A stretch of DNA of 64,000 nucleotides from a virus. The translations under genes were made by a program, and so were the position numbers. The stretch lies in IMG/VR virus record IMGVR_UViG_3300042516_005631, positions 31,455 to 95,454 of that record. One strand, given 5' to 3'. The notes under the pieces were generated by a model, which was not told the origin of the DNA, ran no database searches, and saw nothing but the letters and a program-made list of their open reading frames with translations. Of the stretch, positions 19,244 to 25,030 are shown in pieces (within the stretch, counting starts at the first letter, position 1; each line of letters starts with the position of its first letter).

Positions 19244-19411
19244 TTACCACCCTTGTACTTTGATCTTAGATCCTACCACCACACCATTTTCAAACCAGTA
19301 AAACACCAGCTTACCCTCAGGCGTTAAGACCGTGATTGTGGCTTGATCTAAGTTACCGTCTATGTTCTGGATTCTGGGTCTATTAATCTTGATGAATGTG
19401 TCTACGCTCAT
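19244..19411 (-). CDS. 55-aa hypothetical protein, GC-richer
   Basis: A frame starting MSVDTFIKINRPRIQNIDGN. I chose the ATG at 19411 over a TTG seven codons earlier because that TTG lies inside a perfect hairpin. Codon composition is richer in G+C than neighbours, which suggests a different origin. Function unknown; beta-rich. Confidence 0.45.
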   Translation of the reverse strand: MSVDTFIKINRPRIQNIDGNLDQATITVLTPEGKLVFYWFENGVVVGSKIKVQGW

Positions 19412-19487
19412 GGCCCCAAAAGCCCGGATCAACCGGGCTCACAGGGCGTATAATTAAAAAGATAAGTGCTGTCTCTCCAGCTGTCAT
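19383..19487 (-). CDS. 34-aa frame overlapping the 55-aa gene
   Basis: MTAGETALIFLIIRPVSPVD and on to a TAA, with a short hydrophobic segment. It starts directly after the stop of a 22-aa peptide (TAA-ATG with no gap). It overlaps the next gene by 29 bp in another frame, and its middle is encoded by the 19421-19439 hairpin. It may be a leader peptide. Confidence 0.3.
   Translation of the reverse strand: MTAGETALIFLIIRPVSPVDPGFWGHERRHIHQD
19421..19439 (-). other. perfect GC hairpin before the 55-aa gene
   Basis: AGCCCGG (19421-19427) pairs with CCGGGCT (19433-19439) around a 5-nt loop. On the minus strand it is followed by TTTTGGGGCC and then the ATG at 19411. It could be a weak terminator or a translation-control hairpin. 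Confidence 0.5.
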
Positions 19488-19556
19488 TTATTTCTCAAAT
19501 ACCATTATCATTACCGATCCAACAACCACTAAACCAAATATTACTGCTACCACCAT
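19488..19556 (-). CDS. 22-aa hydrophobic peptide
   Basis: MVVAVIFGLVVVGSVMIMVF then Glu-Lys and stop: one membrane helix and almost nothing else. It is placed 1 bp after the stop of a similar 22-aa peptide, in a tandem of three. Too short for family assignment. Confidence 0.4.
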   Translation of the reverse strand: MVVAVIFGLVVVGSVMIMVFEK

Positions 19557-19557
19557 T

Positions 19558-19626
19558 TTATCCTAGATTTACTAATATCAAATATTTAACTCCAATTACC
19601 AAACAACTTAATCCTAATACTACCAT
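19558..19626 (-). CDS. 22-aa hydrophobic peptide
   Basis: MVVLGLSCLVIGVKYLILVN then Leu-Gly and stop, a single membrane helix. It is the first frame after a perfect AGGA/TTCGTATATT promoter (20 bp upstream), which argues that it is expressed. Confidence 0.45.
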   Translation of the reverse strand: MVVLGLSCLVIGVKYLILVNLG

Positions 19627-19646
19627 TTGCTCTTTATTTATACTTT

Positions 19647-19680
19647 AATATACGAACTTTATTTTAAATGAGGTAGTCCT
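19647..19680 (-). promoter_or_regulatory. composite promoter (AGGACTA / TTCGTATATT)
   Basis: AGGA start to TTCG start is 24 nt. It serves the tiny-peptide cluster starting at 19626. Confidence 0.65.
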
Positions 19681-19999
19681 AAGCTGCTACCTCATTACCA
19701 TCGCTCTTAACTTGAGCTGGTCGTCCTCGTTTCAAAGTACCATTTGCTCTTTTACTCTCTAATTCAGCTAATCTCATTTGTCTTACTGAATTTGGATTTA
19801 CAGGTCGTCCTTGGCCAATACCGTTTGCTTTATTCTCTGCTTGTTTAGCTAATCGAATTTGTCTTTCTGAATCAGCTACTACAGGTCGTCCTCGTTTCAA
19901 CTCTCCACTATTTCTTTTTAATTCTAATTCTTTTAATCTTAATTGTCTTACACTGTTTTCATTTACAGGACGTCCTAATTTTTTTACTTCATTTTTCAT
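19679..19999 (-). CDS. multi-AT-hook protein with three tandem repeats
   Basis: A 106-aa basic protein with about three repeats of 27-28 residues. Each has a GRP core (LGRPVNENS, KRGRPVVADS, GQGRPVNPNS, KRGRPAQ) and a following 'SxRQxRLxELExKR' helix. GRP flanked by Arg/Lys is the AT-hook that binds the minor groove of AT-rich DNA. It probably binds the phage's own AT-rich DNA or promoters; silencing, transcription control or DNA packing are possible. Confidence 0.65.
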   Translation of the reverse strand: MKNEVKKLGRPVNENSVRQLRLKELELKRNSGELKRGRPVVADSERQIRLAKQAENKANGIGQGRPVNPNSVRQMRLAELESKRANGTLKRGRPAQVKSDGNEVAA

Positions 20000-20049
20000 A
20001 ACTTTTTTCTTTTTAAATTTAACTTATTTTCTTAACTTATTTATACTGT

Positions 20050-20083
20050 AATATACGAATTACATTTTAATTAACTTAGTCCT
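20050..20083 (-). promoter_or_regulatory. composite promoter (AGGACTA / TTCGTATATT)
   Basis: 24-nt spacing. It serves the AT-hook gene starting at 19999; the AGGA lies in the last codons of the upstream gene. Confidence 0.65.
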
Positions 20084-20225
20084 GAATTAACATTTTACTA
20101 ATAAATTCTAAACACTCATCTTTATTATTAAAACTAAATCTATTTCCATTTTCATCATTAAAAAACCACCCTACTCTTTCATCAAATTTAACTAATATTC
20201 CTCTATAAACAAACATATTATTCAT
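20076..20225 (-). CDS. 49-aa hypothetical protein
   Basis: MNNMFVYRGILVKFDERVGW and on to a C-terminal ...MLIQD. The final Gln-Asp codons plus stop form the AGGACTA of the next promoter. It has its own promoter upstream. Function unknown. Confidence 0.5.
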   Translation of the reverse strand: MNNMFVYRGILVKFDERVGWFFNDENGNRFSFNNKDECLEFISKMLIQD

Positions 20226-20249
20226 CTTTTATTTTTTTAATTATACATC

Positions 20250-20283
20250 AATATACGAATTACTTATTAAATTAACTCTTCCT
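20250..20283 (-). promoter_or_regulatory. composite promoter (AGGAAGA / TTCGTATATT)
   Basis: 24-nt spacing. It serves the gene starting at 20225. Confidence 0.65.
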
Positions 20284-20593
20284 GTTTTAAAGCAAATTGT
20301 TTCAATTCTTCTAGTTTATTATTTAATAATTCAATCATTTCAAGTTCACTTCCTCCAAAATAAAATACTCTACTCTTCATTCCTGGTACTTTCATTTCAA
20401 AACAATTATACAATCCTTTAGCTAATCCTCTTCTAAGCATATCAGCATACTTCTTATTTGCTTCCCCTCCTTTACTCTTTCTATAATAACCAAATACTTC
20501 CTTTTGAATTTGTCCTTCAGTAGCTATAACTGTTAAATCTAAAAATTCTACTATTTGCTTTACACTGTTTTGTTTTCTTCCTTTAAACCCCAT
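20267..20593 (-). CDS. hypothetical protein, possible winged-helix
   Basis: A 108-aa protein (MGFKGRKQNSVKQIVEFLDL, ATEGQIQKEVFGYYRKSKGG) whose helix-helix-helix-hairpin order and basic residues resemble a small winged-helix DNA-binding domain, followed by an acidic helix. No family is certain. It sits next to the AT-hook gene. Confidence 0.5.
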   Translation of the reverse strand: MGFKGRKQNSVKQIVEFLDLTVIATEGQIQKEVFGYYRKSKGGEANKKYADMLRRGLAKGLYNCFEMKVPGMKSRVFYFGGSELEMIELLNNKLEELKQFALKQEELI

Positions 20594-20619
20594 TTTCTTA
20601 TCTTTTTTAATTATACTTC

Positions 20620-20653
20620 AATATACGAATTATTTATTAATTAATTTAGTCCT
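20620..20653 (-). promoter_or_regulatory. composite promoter (AGGACTA / TTCGTATATT)
   Basis: 24-nt spacing. It serves the gene starting at 20593. Confidence 0.65.
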
Positions 20654-20758
20654 TTAATTTCTAAATAAAATACTTACAATTTTCTCATCTTCAACATTCA
20701 ATTCTTTCACATCTAAAGTTTGATAAAAGAATGTATCTTCATCTAAGTCATTATCACT
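20654..20758 (-). pseudogene. 5'-truncated gene remnant behind an intact promoter
   Basis: An open frame of about 34 codons (SDNDLDEDTFFYQTLDVKEL...) ends normally at 20654 but has no in-frame ATG. The frame merges directly into the promoter box ATCGTATATT. The TATAAT-like and leader segment present at other copies is missing, as if a small deletion joined promoter to mid-gene. It could also use a non-standard start. Confidence 0.45.
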
Positions 20759-20760
20759 TA

Positions 20761-20794
20761 AATATACGATTCAATACTAAATTAATTTACTCCT
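20761..20794 (-). promoter_or_regulatory. composite promoter (AGGAGTA / ATCGTATATT)
   Basis: 24-nt spacing with T-to-A at the first base of the TTCG box. It faces the truncated gene remnant. Confidence 0.55.
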
Positions 20795-20796
20795 AA

Positions 20797-20952
20797 TTAA
20801 AACCCAATTAAATCAATTGCTATTTCTCCTGTACTTTTACCATTATAGGTAATCTCATAATTTGGGTCCATCCCGGAAATCATAATATGGGCGATAAGAT
20901 CCCCAATCGTTTTAAACTCTACCTCGTAATAATCACAATTTAAACTATACAT
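20797..20952 (-). CDS. 51-aa protein, paralogue of the gene at 22847
   Basis: It starts MYSLNCDYYEVEFKTIGDLI, contains GMDPNYEITYNGKSTGE and ends LIGF. It is clearly paralogous to the 51-aa protein at 22847-23002 (same length, same MYSLNC start, same MDPNYEIT core, same IGF end). Function unknown. Confidence 0.6.
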   Translation of the reverse strand: MYSLNCDYYEVEFKTIGDLIAHIMISGMDPNYEITYNGKSTGEIAIDLIGF

Positions 20953-20978
20953 AATTTATCATTTTTTAATTATACTTT

Positions 20979-21012
20979 AATATACGAATTATTTATTAAT
21001 TTTACTATTCCT
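20979..21012 (-). promoter_or_regulatory. composite promoter (AGGAATA / TTCGTATATT)
   Basis: 24-nt spacing. It serves the gene starting at 20952. Confidence 0.65.
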
Positions 21013-21015
21013 AAC

Positions 21016-21216
21016 TCAACAAAACTTATCTAATAAACCCTTATTCTCTAATTTAATTAAACAATTATTAACATTATAAGGATTCTTTCTTTTATAATTT
21101 TTCAACTCATCATTTACTAAATCCAAAAACTCCTTTTCATCATCCTCACTTACAAAATCAACTTCATCATATTCATTAATAAACAAATTTAACTCTTTAA
21201 TACTTTCAAATTTCAT
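21016..21216 (-). CDS. 66-aa acidic hypothetical protein
   Basis: MKFESIKELNLFINEYDEVD, mixed helical, acidic first half and basic second half. No family recognised. It has its own promoter. Confidence 0.5.
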   Translation of the reverse strand: MKFESIKELNLFINEYDEVDFVSEDDEKEFLDLVNDELKNYKRKNPYNVNNCLIKLENKGLLDKFC

Positions 21217-21240
21217 ATCTTATCTTTTTAATTATACTGA

Positions 21241-21274
21241 AATATACGAACTTAATTTTAACTCTGTTATTCCT
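21241..21274 (-). promoter_or_regulatory. composite promoter (AGGAATA / TTCGTATATT)
   Basis: 24-nt spacing. It serves the gene starting at 21216. Confidence 0.65.
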
Positions 21275-21467
21275 ATTTTAAATTAATAATTAAATCAAAT
21301 AATAAATCCTCTAAACTATCATCACCCTTCCAACCTCTCTTATACAAATAATACTCCTTTACATCTTCTAAAGTTTCTAATTTATCAATATCTTTTTTTA
21401 CCTCTAAAGCAAAATCCTCAAAACTCACTTCACATTCAAATTCAAATACTTTTTCTGTTAATGTCAT
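21273..21467 (-). CDS. 64-aa acidic hypothetical protein
   Basis: MTLTEKVFEFECEVSFEDFA, strongly acidic and helical (VKKDIDKLETLEDVKEYYLY). No family recognised. It has its own promoter. Confidence 0.5.
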   Translation of the reverse strand: MTLTEKVFEFECEVSFEDFALEVKKDIDKLETLEDVKEYYLYKRGWKGDDSLEDLLFDLIINLK

Positions 21468-21491
21468 CTTTTATTTTTTTAATTATACATC

Positions 21492-21525
21492 AATATACGA
21501 ATCTTAATTTAATTAACTTAGTCCT
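21492..21525 (-). promoter_or_regulatory. composite promoter (AGGACTA / TTCGTATATT)
   Basis: 24-nt spacing. It serves the gene starting at 21467. Confidence 0.65.
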
Positions 21526-21528
21526 GAA

Positions 21529-21732
21529 TTAACTAAATGATTCAATCAAATCAGTTGCAATGTAAACGTCTCTACAAATCAATTCTTCAAATGAAAATAC
21601 CCCTACTGTACCAAATGCTAATTTTACTTGTGCGTCCCATAATTTGTAATTTGTAGTACGCTTTAAACGCTGTTCAATACCTTTTAATTTAATCGTTAAT
21701 TCTAATTTTTCTTTGTTGCTTAATCTGCTCAT
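21529..21732 (-). CDS. 67-aa hypothetical protein
   Basis: MSRLSNKEKLELTIKLKGIE then a basic helix and a hydrophobic C-terminal half. No family recognised. It is preceded by its own promoter. Confidence 0.5.
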   Translation of the reverse strand: MSRLSNKEKLELTIKLKGIEQRLKRTTNYKLWDAQVKLAFGTVGVFSFEELICRDVYIATDLIESFS

Positions 21733-21754
21733 ATGTCTTTTTTAATTATACCTG

Positions 21755-21788
21755 AATATACGAATTATATTTTTACTCTACTATTCCT
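21755..21788 (-). promoter_or_regulatory. composite promoter (AGGAATA / TTCGTATATT)
   Basis: 24-nt spacing. It serves the gene starting at 21732; the AGGA lies inside the end of the 37-aa membrane-peptide gene. Confidence 0.65.
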
Positions 21789-21886
21789 AAAATTAAACTT
21801 AATATATATAAAACAATTAAAGGCATTGCAATTGGGAATACTACTTTACCAAATAAATCATTTAAACCCTTGTTTCTCTTTTTCAT
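21773..21886 (-). CDS. 37-aa membrane peptide
   Basis: MKKRNKGLNDLFGKVVFPIA then a C-terminal membrane helix ending GIVE. It starts 3 bp after the stop of the 41-aa gene and has no separate promoter, so the two form a small operon. Confidence 0.5.
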   Translation of the reverse strand: MKKRNKGLNDLFGKVVFPIAMPLIVLYILSLILGIVE

Positions 21887-21889
21887 ATC

Positions 21890-22015
21890 TTAATTCCATC
21901 TAATTACACAATCATCAAATTCTAGTATTTCTAATAGGTTTGAATTTAAAATAATTCCAACAGCCATCTCTTGTTTGATTAATAATCTCAATAATTTAAT
22001 TTCTGCTTTTGTCAT
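21890..22015 (-). CDS. 41-aa hypothetical protein
   Basis: MTKAEIKLLRLLIKQEMAVG and on to ...CVIRWN. Helical. It is the first gene of a two-gene unit with the 37-aa membrane peptide and lies behind its own promoter. Confidence 0.5.
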   Translation of the reverse strand: MTKAEIKLLRLLIKQEMAVGIILNSNLLEILEFDDCVIRWN

Positions 22016-22039
22016 AACGTTTCTTTTTAATTATACTTT

Positions 22040-22073
22040 AATATACGAATCAATTTTTAAAGACACTAGTCCT
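22040..22073 (-). promoter_or_regulatory. composite promoter (AGGACTA / TTCGTATATT)
   Basis: 24-nt spacing. It serves the gene starting at 22015; AGGACTAG contains the upstream gene's stop. Confidence 0.65.
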
Positions 22074-22206
22074 TAATTAAGCAGTAAGGTGGCCTGCAAT
22101 TTATTGCAAGCTTTTCTTTTATTTTAACAAACGTTCCATCACAGGTCATTCTGATGGGCTTATCCTGGGTATGTTTTGTTGTAGGAGAACATCCAAACTC
22201 ATTCAT
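22066..22206 (-). CDS. 46-aa cysteine-containing protein
   Basis: MNEFGCSPTTKHTQDKPIRM, later INCRPPYCLIKD. It has four cysteines in 46 residues and is more basic than its neighbours. The stop codon lies inside the next promoter's AGGACTAG, as in many genes here. It borders the large non-coding block and may be transcribed from within it. Confidence 0.45.
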   Translation of the reverse strand: MNEFGCSPTTKHTQDKPIRMTCDGTFVKIKEKLAINCRPPYCLIKD

Positions 22207-22540
22207 TTACCAACACGAATACGCTATTTTCCGCCATGTTTTGTAGGTCCTGGGGATATTTCTGTGTCCTAATGCTGTTGCTATCCGTTACCCGTTTCCA
22301 TTATGGAGAATACATTGTATTCAGTAATACATATGTGAAGGTAATGCCTTTTTATTGCTTTTCCAACTATTTTTTTAATTTCTTTTACCCCCCTCTCCCC
22401 CAAGGGGGACGGGGGAGTCGCATTTTTTGTATATATTTTTGGAAAGAACGTAAAGGGGACGTGGCGATGTGGGGAAGGGTTAGACCCTAACATTCCCTAA
22501 CACACCCTTAGTGACCTATATTTTCCACATACTATTTTAA
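22207..22540. other. non-coding block with palindromes
   Basis: No credible gene; frames on both strands are compositionally unlike genes here. It contains the perfect palindrome GAATACA-T-TGTATTC (22308-22322), a C5/G5 double hairpin (22388-22416) and GTTAG-ACC-CTAAC (22479-22491). Together with the repeat array that follows it forms the largest gene-free stretch in the window. Confidence 0.5.
22388..22416. repeat. REP-like C-rich/G-rich palindrome
   Basis: CCCCC-TCT-CCCCC-AA-GGGGG-AC-GGGGG: nested G:C stems in an AT-rich genome. Read as protein it gives PPSPLGERG, the type of false peptide produced by dispersed bacterial REP palindromes. Possibly host-derived. Confidence 0.45.
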
Positions 22541-22832
22541 TTAATTTTCATTTCATTTGATAATTGACGTTTTGTGGTGATTGACATCCTTTCGGTAATT
22601 TCTGTTATTTATTGACGTTTTTCGTTCCGTGACGATTTTCATTGGTAATTTTTATTTTATGATAATTTCCGTTTTGTGGTGATTTTCATTGACGATTTTC
22701 ATTCCCCATGTTGATTTTCATTCCACATAAACTAATCTAAACATTAGTTTAGCTTACATGTTAATTTCTATTCCTTGCGTTTATCTGTTGGTGATTTCTA
22801 TCTTTGACGATTTCCTTGATAATTGACGTTCC
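22541..22832. repeat. array of about 15 degenerate 12-17 bp repeats
   Basis: Units resemble GATTTTCATT or TAATTGACGTT, e.g. at 22541, 22559, 22575, 22594, 22629, 22659, 22677, 22692, 22710, 22760, 22790, 22806 and 22819, spaced mostly 15-20 bp, all in one orientation. A perfect inverted repeat AAACTAAT-N6-ATTAGTTT lies inside (22729-22750). There is no gene. Candidate origin-type iterons or operator array; too irregular for CRISPR. Confidence 0.6.
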
Positions 22833-22846
22833 TCGTTTTATACACG

Positions 22847-23002
22847 TTAAAATCCAATTAATTCAATTAACATTTCCCCTGTTAATTTTCCATTTCTAGT
22901 TATTTCATAATTAGGATCCATTCCTACTTGCATCGCATAATTAATCAATTCATCTATTGAACTAAACTCCTCTACAAAATAATTACAATTTAAACTATAC
23001 AT
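22847..23002 (-). CDS. 51-aa protein, paralogue of the gene at 20797
   Basis: MYSLNCNYFVEEFSSIDELI, GMDPNYEITRNGKLTGE, ending ELIGF. It shares start, core and end with the 51-aa protein at 20797-20952, so the pair arose by duplication around the repeat block. Function unknown. Confidence 0.6.
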   Translation of the reverse strand: MYSLNCNYFVEEFSSIDELINYAMQVGMDPNYEITRNGKLTGEMLIELIGF

Positions 23003-23028
23003 TTTTTTCTTTTTTTATTTATATCCTG

Positions 23029-23062
23029 AATATACGATCTCTATTTTATGTTTCTTAGTCCT
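23029..23062 (-). promoter_or_regulatory. composite promoter (AGGACTA / ATCGTATATT)
   Basis: 24-nt spacing. It serves the gene starting at 23002. Confidence 0.6.
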
Positions 23063-23255
23063 CTAAATCTTCTATAAATTTAGTTTTGGTAAGTATTTCT
23101 GTTCCCCATTCAATGTCATCATCCACTTCCTCACCTTCACCACGTTCTTCTCCTTCTATTATTTTCAATTCTGCTTCTTCTTGTGAATTAGCTTCAACAA
23201 TATATTGTATTGTTTTAGTTGATTTTACTTCTGTTGTAATTCTAAATACTTTCAT
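23055..23255 (-). CDS. DpnD/PcfM-like small protein
   Basis: A 66-aa acidic protein, MKVFRITTEVKSTKTIQYIV then EANSQEEAELKI and a DDIEWGTEIL end. The beta-'A-x-S-x-E-E-A'-helix order resembles the DpnD/PcfM family of small phage and plasmid proteins. It is paralogous to the 62-aa gene at 23493. Function unknown. Confidence 0.55.
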   Translation of the reverse strand: MKVFRITTEVKSTKTIQYIVEANSQEEAELKIIEGEERGEGEEVDDDIEWGTEILTKTKFIEDLED

Positions 23256-23264
23256 TTTTTTTTC

Positions 23265-23444
23265 TTAATTATATCGTTGCATAATAATATCAGCAAATGC
23301 ATAAAACTGATCAAAATCATCCTCTCTCATTAATGTTACTGCACTTTGAAATTCTAATATAAATGCTTCTCGTTTTGGTGAATTATCAACCAATTCAATA
23401 TCATCTGCTAAGTGTTCAATTTGTTCAAACATTTTTTCTTTCAT
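23265..23444 (-). CDS. 59-aa acidic helical protein
   Basis: MKEKMFEQIEHLADDIELVD and on to ...DIIMQRYN. Helical and acidic; no family recognised. It lies between the two DpnD-like paralogues, with its own promoter. Confidence 0.5.
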   Translation of the reverse strand: MKEKMFEQIEHLADDIELVDNSPKREAFILEFQSAVTLMREDDFDQFYAFADIIMQRYN

Positions 23445-23472
23445 AACTTTTTTCTCTCTTTATTTATACCGT

Positions 23473-23506
23473 AATATACGAAATTTATTTTACTAATCTA
23501 TTTCCT
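23473..23506 (-). promoter_or_regulatory. composite promoter (AGGAAAT / TTCGTATATT)
   Basis: 24-nt spacing. It serves the gene starting at 23444. Confidence 0.6.
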
Positions 23507-23681
23507 CTTCTACAGTAATTACTTCACTTCCCCAATCATATTGTTCATCAAATGTTATTCCATCACATCGGTGTTCTCCGTTTTGTAATTGTTCAAGTGC
23601 TTCCTCTAGTGAATCCGCTTCAATAAGATATTCTATTGTTGCTTTTACTTGTACCTCTGTTTCAAATCTGAATTGTCCCAT
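23493..23681 (-). CDS. DpnD/PcfM-like small protein, paralogue
   Basis: A 62-aa acidic protein, MGQFRFETEVQVKATIEYLI then EADSLEEALEQLQNGEH and YDWGSEVITVEEEID. It shares the beta-strand, 'EEA' helix and D/E-W-G-S/T-E end with the 66-aa gene at 23055. It starts 1 bp after the stop of the 98-aa gene, so they are co-transcribed. Confidence 0.55.
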   Translation of the reverse strand: MGQFRFETEVQVKATIEYLIEADSLEEALEQLQNGEHRCDGITFDEQYDWGSEVITVEEEID

Positions 23682-23682
23682 T

Positions 23683-23979
23683 TTATCTACTTGTTACTGA
23701 TTCGATTACTTCTGTTCCTGAATTGATCATTGCTATTACTCCACCCCACATATTTTCATCTGCTTCCCATTCTACTTCGTGTTTTGCATGTTTCATTTGC
23801 CAATTACTTATTGAAAATCCCATTCCATCTATTTTAAAATCACCTTCACTATTTTTCTTAAATCTTAAATAATGAACATTATCACACATACATGATACTG
23901 TTTTGAATATGACCTCTCTAGCTCCTTCTTTAATAGTTAATTTAGGTTGGTTTAATCTTAATTCTCTGTATTTACTCAT
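23683..23979 (-). CDS. 98-aa hypothetical protein
   Basis: MSKYRELRLNQPKLTIKEGA, later LRFKKNSEGDFKIDGMGFSI. Mixed alpha/beta with a CMCDN segment. No family recognised. First gene of a two-gene unit with the DpnD-like protein. Confidence 0.5.
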   Translation of the reverse strand: MSKYRELRLNQPKLTIKEGAREVIFKTVSCMCDNVHYLRFKKNSEGDFKIDGMGFSISNWQMKHAKHEVEWEADENMWGGVIAMINSGTEVIESVTSR

Positions 23980-24013
23980 AACTTTTTATTTTTTCTTTTT
24001 TTATTTATACTGT

Positions 24014-24047
24014 AATATACGAACTTTATTTTAAATCTCTATTTCCC
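24014..24047 (-). promoter_or_regulatory. composite promoter, GGGA variant
   Basis: GGGAAAT / TTCGTATATT with 24-nt spacing. It serves the gene starting at 23979. Confidence 0.55.
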
Positions 24048-24209
24048 TAAAATTTCATCTAAATTTTCTTTAATATATTCCTTTACATCACTATACTCAA
24101 ATCCATCATTTAACATTTGATCTGCTATTTCATTAATAGCTGTTGTTAATTGTACTGCTGATTCGAATGTTAATAGATTTTCAATTCGTTCTCTTTTTTC
24201 AAAATTCAT
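24039..24209 (-). CDS. 56-aa acidic helical protein
   Basis: MNFEKRERIENLLTFESAVQ and on to a C-terminal NLDEILGK. Helical; no family recognised. A hairpin-type promoter lies upstream. Confidence 0.5.
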   Translation of the reverse strand: MNFEKRERIENLLTFESAVQLTTAINEIADQMLNDGFEYSDVKEYIKENLDEILGK

Positions 24210-24231
24210 GTCTTTCTTTTTTATTTACTGA

Positions 24232-24265
24232 AATATACGAAAGCCCCTTTAATTTGGGGCTTCCT
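24232..24265 (-). promoter_or_regulatory. composite promoter with hairpin spacer
   Basis: AGGA and TTCGTATATT keep the 24-nt spacing. The spacer is a perfect 7-bp stem AAGCCCC/GGGGCTT (24241-24262), which may also terminate the upstream transcript. It serves the gene starting at 24209. Confidence 0.65.
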
Positions 24266-24285
24266 TTACTAAATTTTATTTTAAT

Positions 24286-24633
24286 TTATTCCTCTGTTGA
24301 ATTTTCATCTTCAATGTCATCTTCTTCCTCAACCATAAATTCATCAAGTACTGCATTTACATGTTCCATTATTTCATAAACATTAACATCTATATCAGTT
24401 ACTCGAATAGTATTATTGTAATCTAATTCCAATTCTACACTATCTAGATCAACTAAACCACGACTATTATTATCCATTACTAACTCAATTTTGTTAGATA
24501 TTTTATCTACTAGTTTTGGGGTAAGTCCTCCTGTCTCAATTTGTTTAATCAATTCAATTACTTTATCAATATCAACTGTTGATGATAATACTTTTGCTGT
24601 TTCTAGTTGTTCAATTAAATGTTCTTTTTTCAT
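24286..24633 (-). CDS. 115-aa acidic hypothetical protein
   Basis: MKKEHLIEQLETAKVLSSTV, middle ELELDYNNTIRVTDIDVNVY, and a very acidic tail EEEDDIEDENSTEE. The acidic tail may mimic DNA or contact basic proteins, but that is only a guess. No family recognised. Confidence 0.5.
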   Translation of the reverse strand: MKKEHLIEQLETAKVLSSTVDIDKVIELIKQIETGGLTPKLVDKISNKIELVMDNNSRGLVDLDSVELELDYNNTIRVTDIDVNVYEIMEHVNAVLDEFMVEEEDDIEDENSTEE

Positions 24634-24659
24634 ATCTTTTTCTTTTTTTATTTGAGTGA

Positions 24660-24693
24660 AATATACGAAAGCCCTTTTAAATAAGGGCTTCCT
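24660..24693 (-). promoter_or_regulatory. composite promoter with hairpin spacer
   Basis: The spacer is AAGCCCTT...AAGGGCTT, with the upstream gene's stop in the loop. AGGA-TTCG spacing is 24 nt. It serves the gene starting at 24633. Confidence 0.65.
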
Positions 24694-24919
24694 TTTTTGT
24701 TTTCTCTACTATAAAAGAAATTGCTCTTTGGTTTTCTGGTAATGTATTATCTGGTTTAATTCCCAAATCTTCCATTAACCCGTTTATTTTAGCCCAATCT
24801 GATACTGAACGTAGTGTAATGTTATTATCTTTTCCAAATAGACTTTCATCTACTTTAATTTGTAAAAATAATTCTGCTTCTTTTTGTTGAATTACTTCAA
24901 TCATTTGTTTTTTTGTCAT
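24677..24919 (-). CDS. 80-aa hypothetical protein
   Basis: MTKKQMIEVIQQKEAELFLQ, later LRSVSDWAKINGLMEDLGIK. Helical with a short linker. No family recognised. Its last codons and stop form one arm of the promoter hairpin. Confidence 0.5.
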   Translation of the reverse strand: MTKKQMIEVIQQKEAELFLQIKVDESLFGKDNNITLRSVSDWAKINGLMEDLGIKPDNTLPENQRAISFIVEKTKKEALI

Positions 24920-24935
24920 AACCTTTATTTTCTTT

Positions 24936-24969
24936 AATATACGAACTTAAATTGGATAACCTATGTCCC
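24936..24969 (-). promoter_or_regulatory. composite promoter, GGGA variant
   Basis: GGGACAT / TTCGTATATT with 24-nt spacing. It serves the gene starting at 24919. Confidence 0.55.
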
Positions 24970-25030
24970 TTGCTCCAAAATCTAGCTCTTCCATTTGAGC
25001 TAGTATTGCTAATGCTTCCTCGTCACTCAT
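24947..25030 (-). CDS. 27-aa acidic peptide
   Basis: MSDEEALAILAQMEELDFGA then RDIGYPI and stop. The ATG overlaps the upstream stop as ATGA (25027-25030), which supports coupled translation. Most of the downstream promoter lies in its 3' half. Confidence 0.4.
   Translation of the reverse strand: MSDEEALAILAQMEELDFGARDIGYPI

Noticed and set aside
22236-22490. An 84-codon plus-strand frame
   Set aside because: It reads through the REP-like palindrome (PPLPQGGRG), has no promoter, and every supported gene is on the other strand.
22281-22493. A 70-codon minus-strand frame through the palindromic block
   Set aside because: The peptide TPPSPLGERGV is the usual false product of GC palindromes and the frame lacks the composite promoter.
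22541-22832. CRISPR array
   Set aside because: Repeats are 10-15 bp and strongly degenerate, with no constant-length spacers and no cas operon. The Cas4-like protein at 57588 is a stand-alone nuclease.
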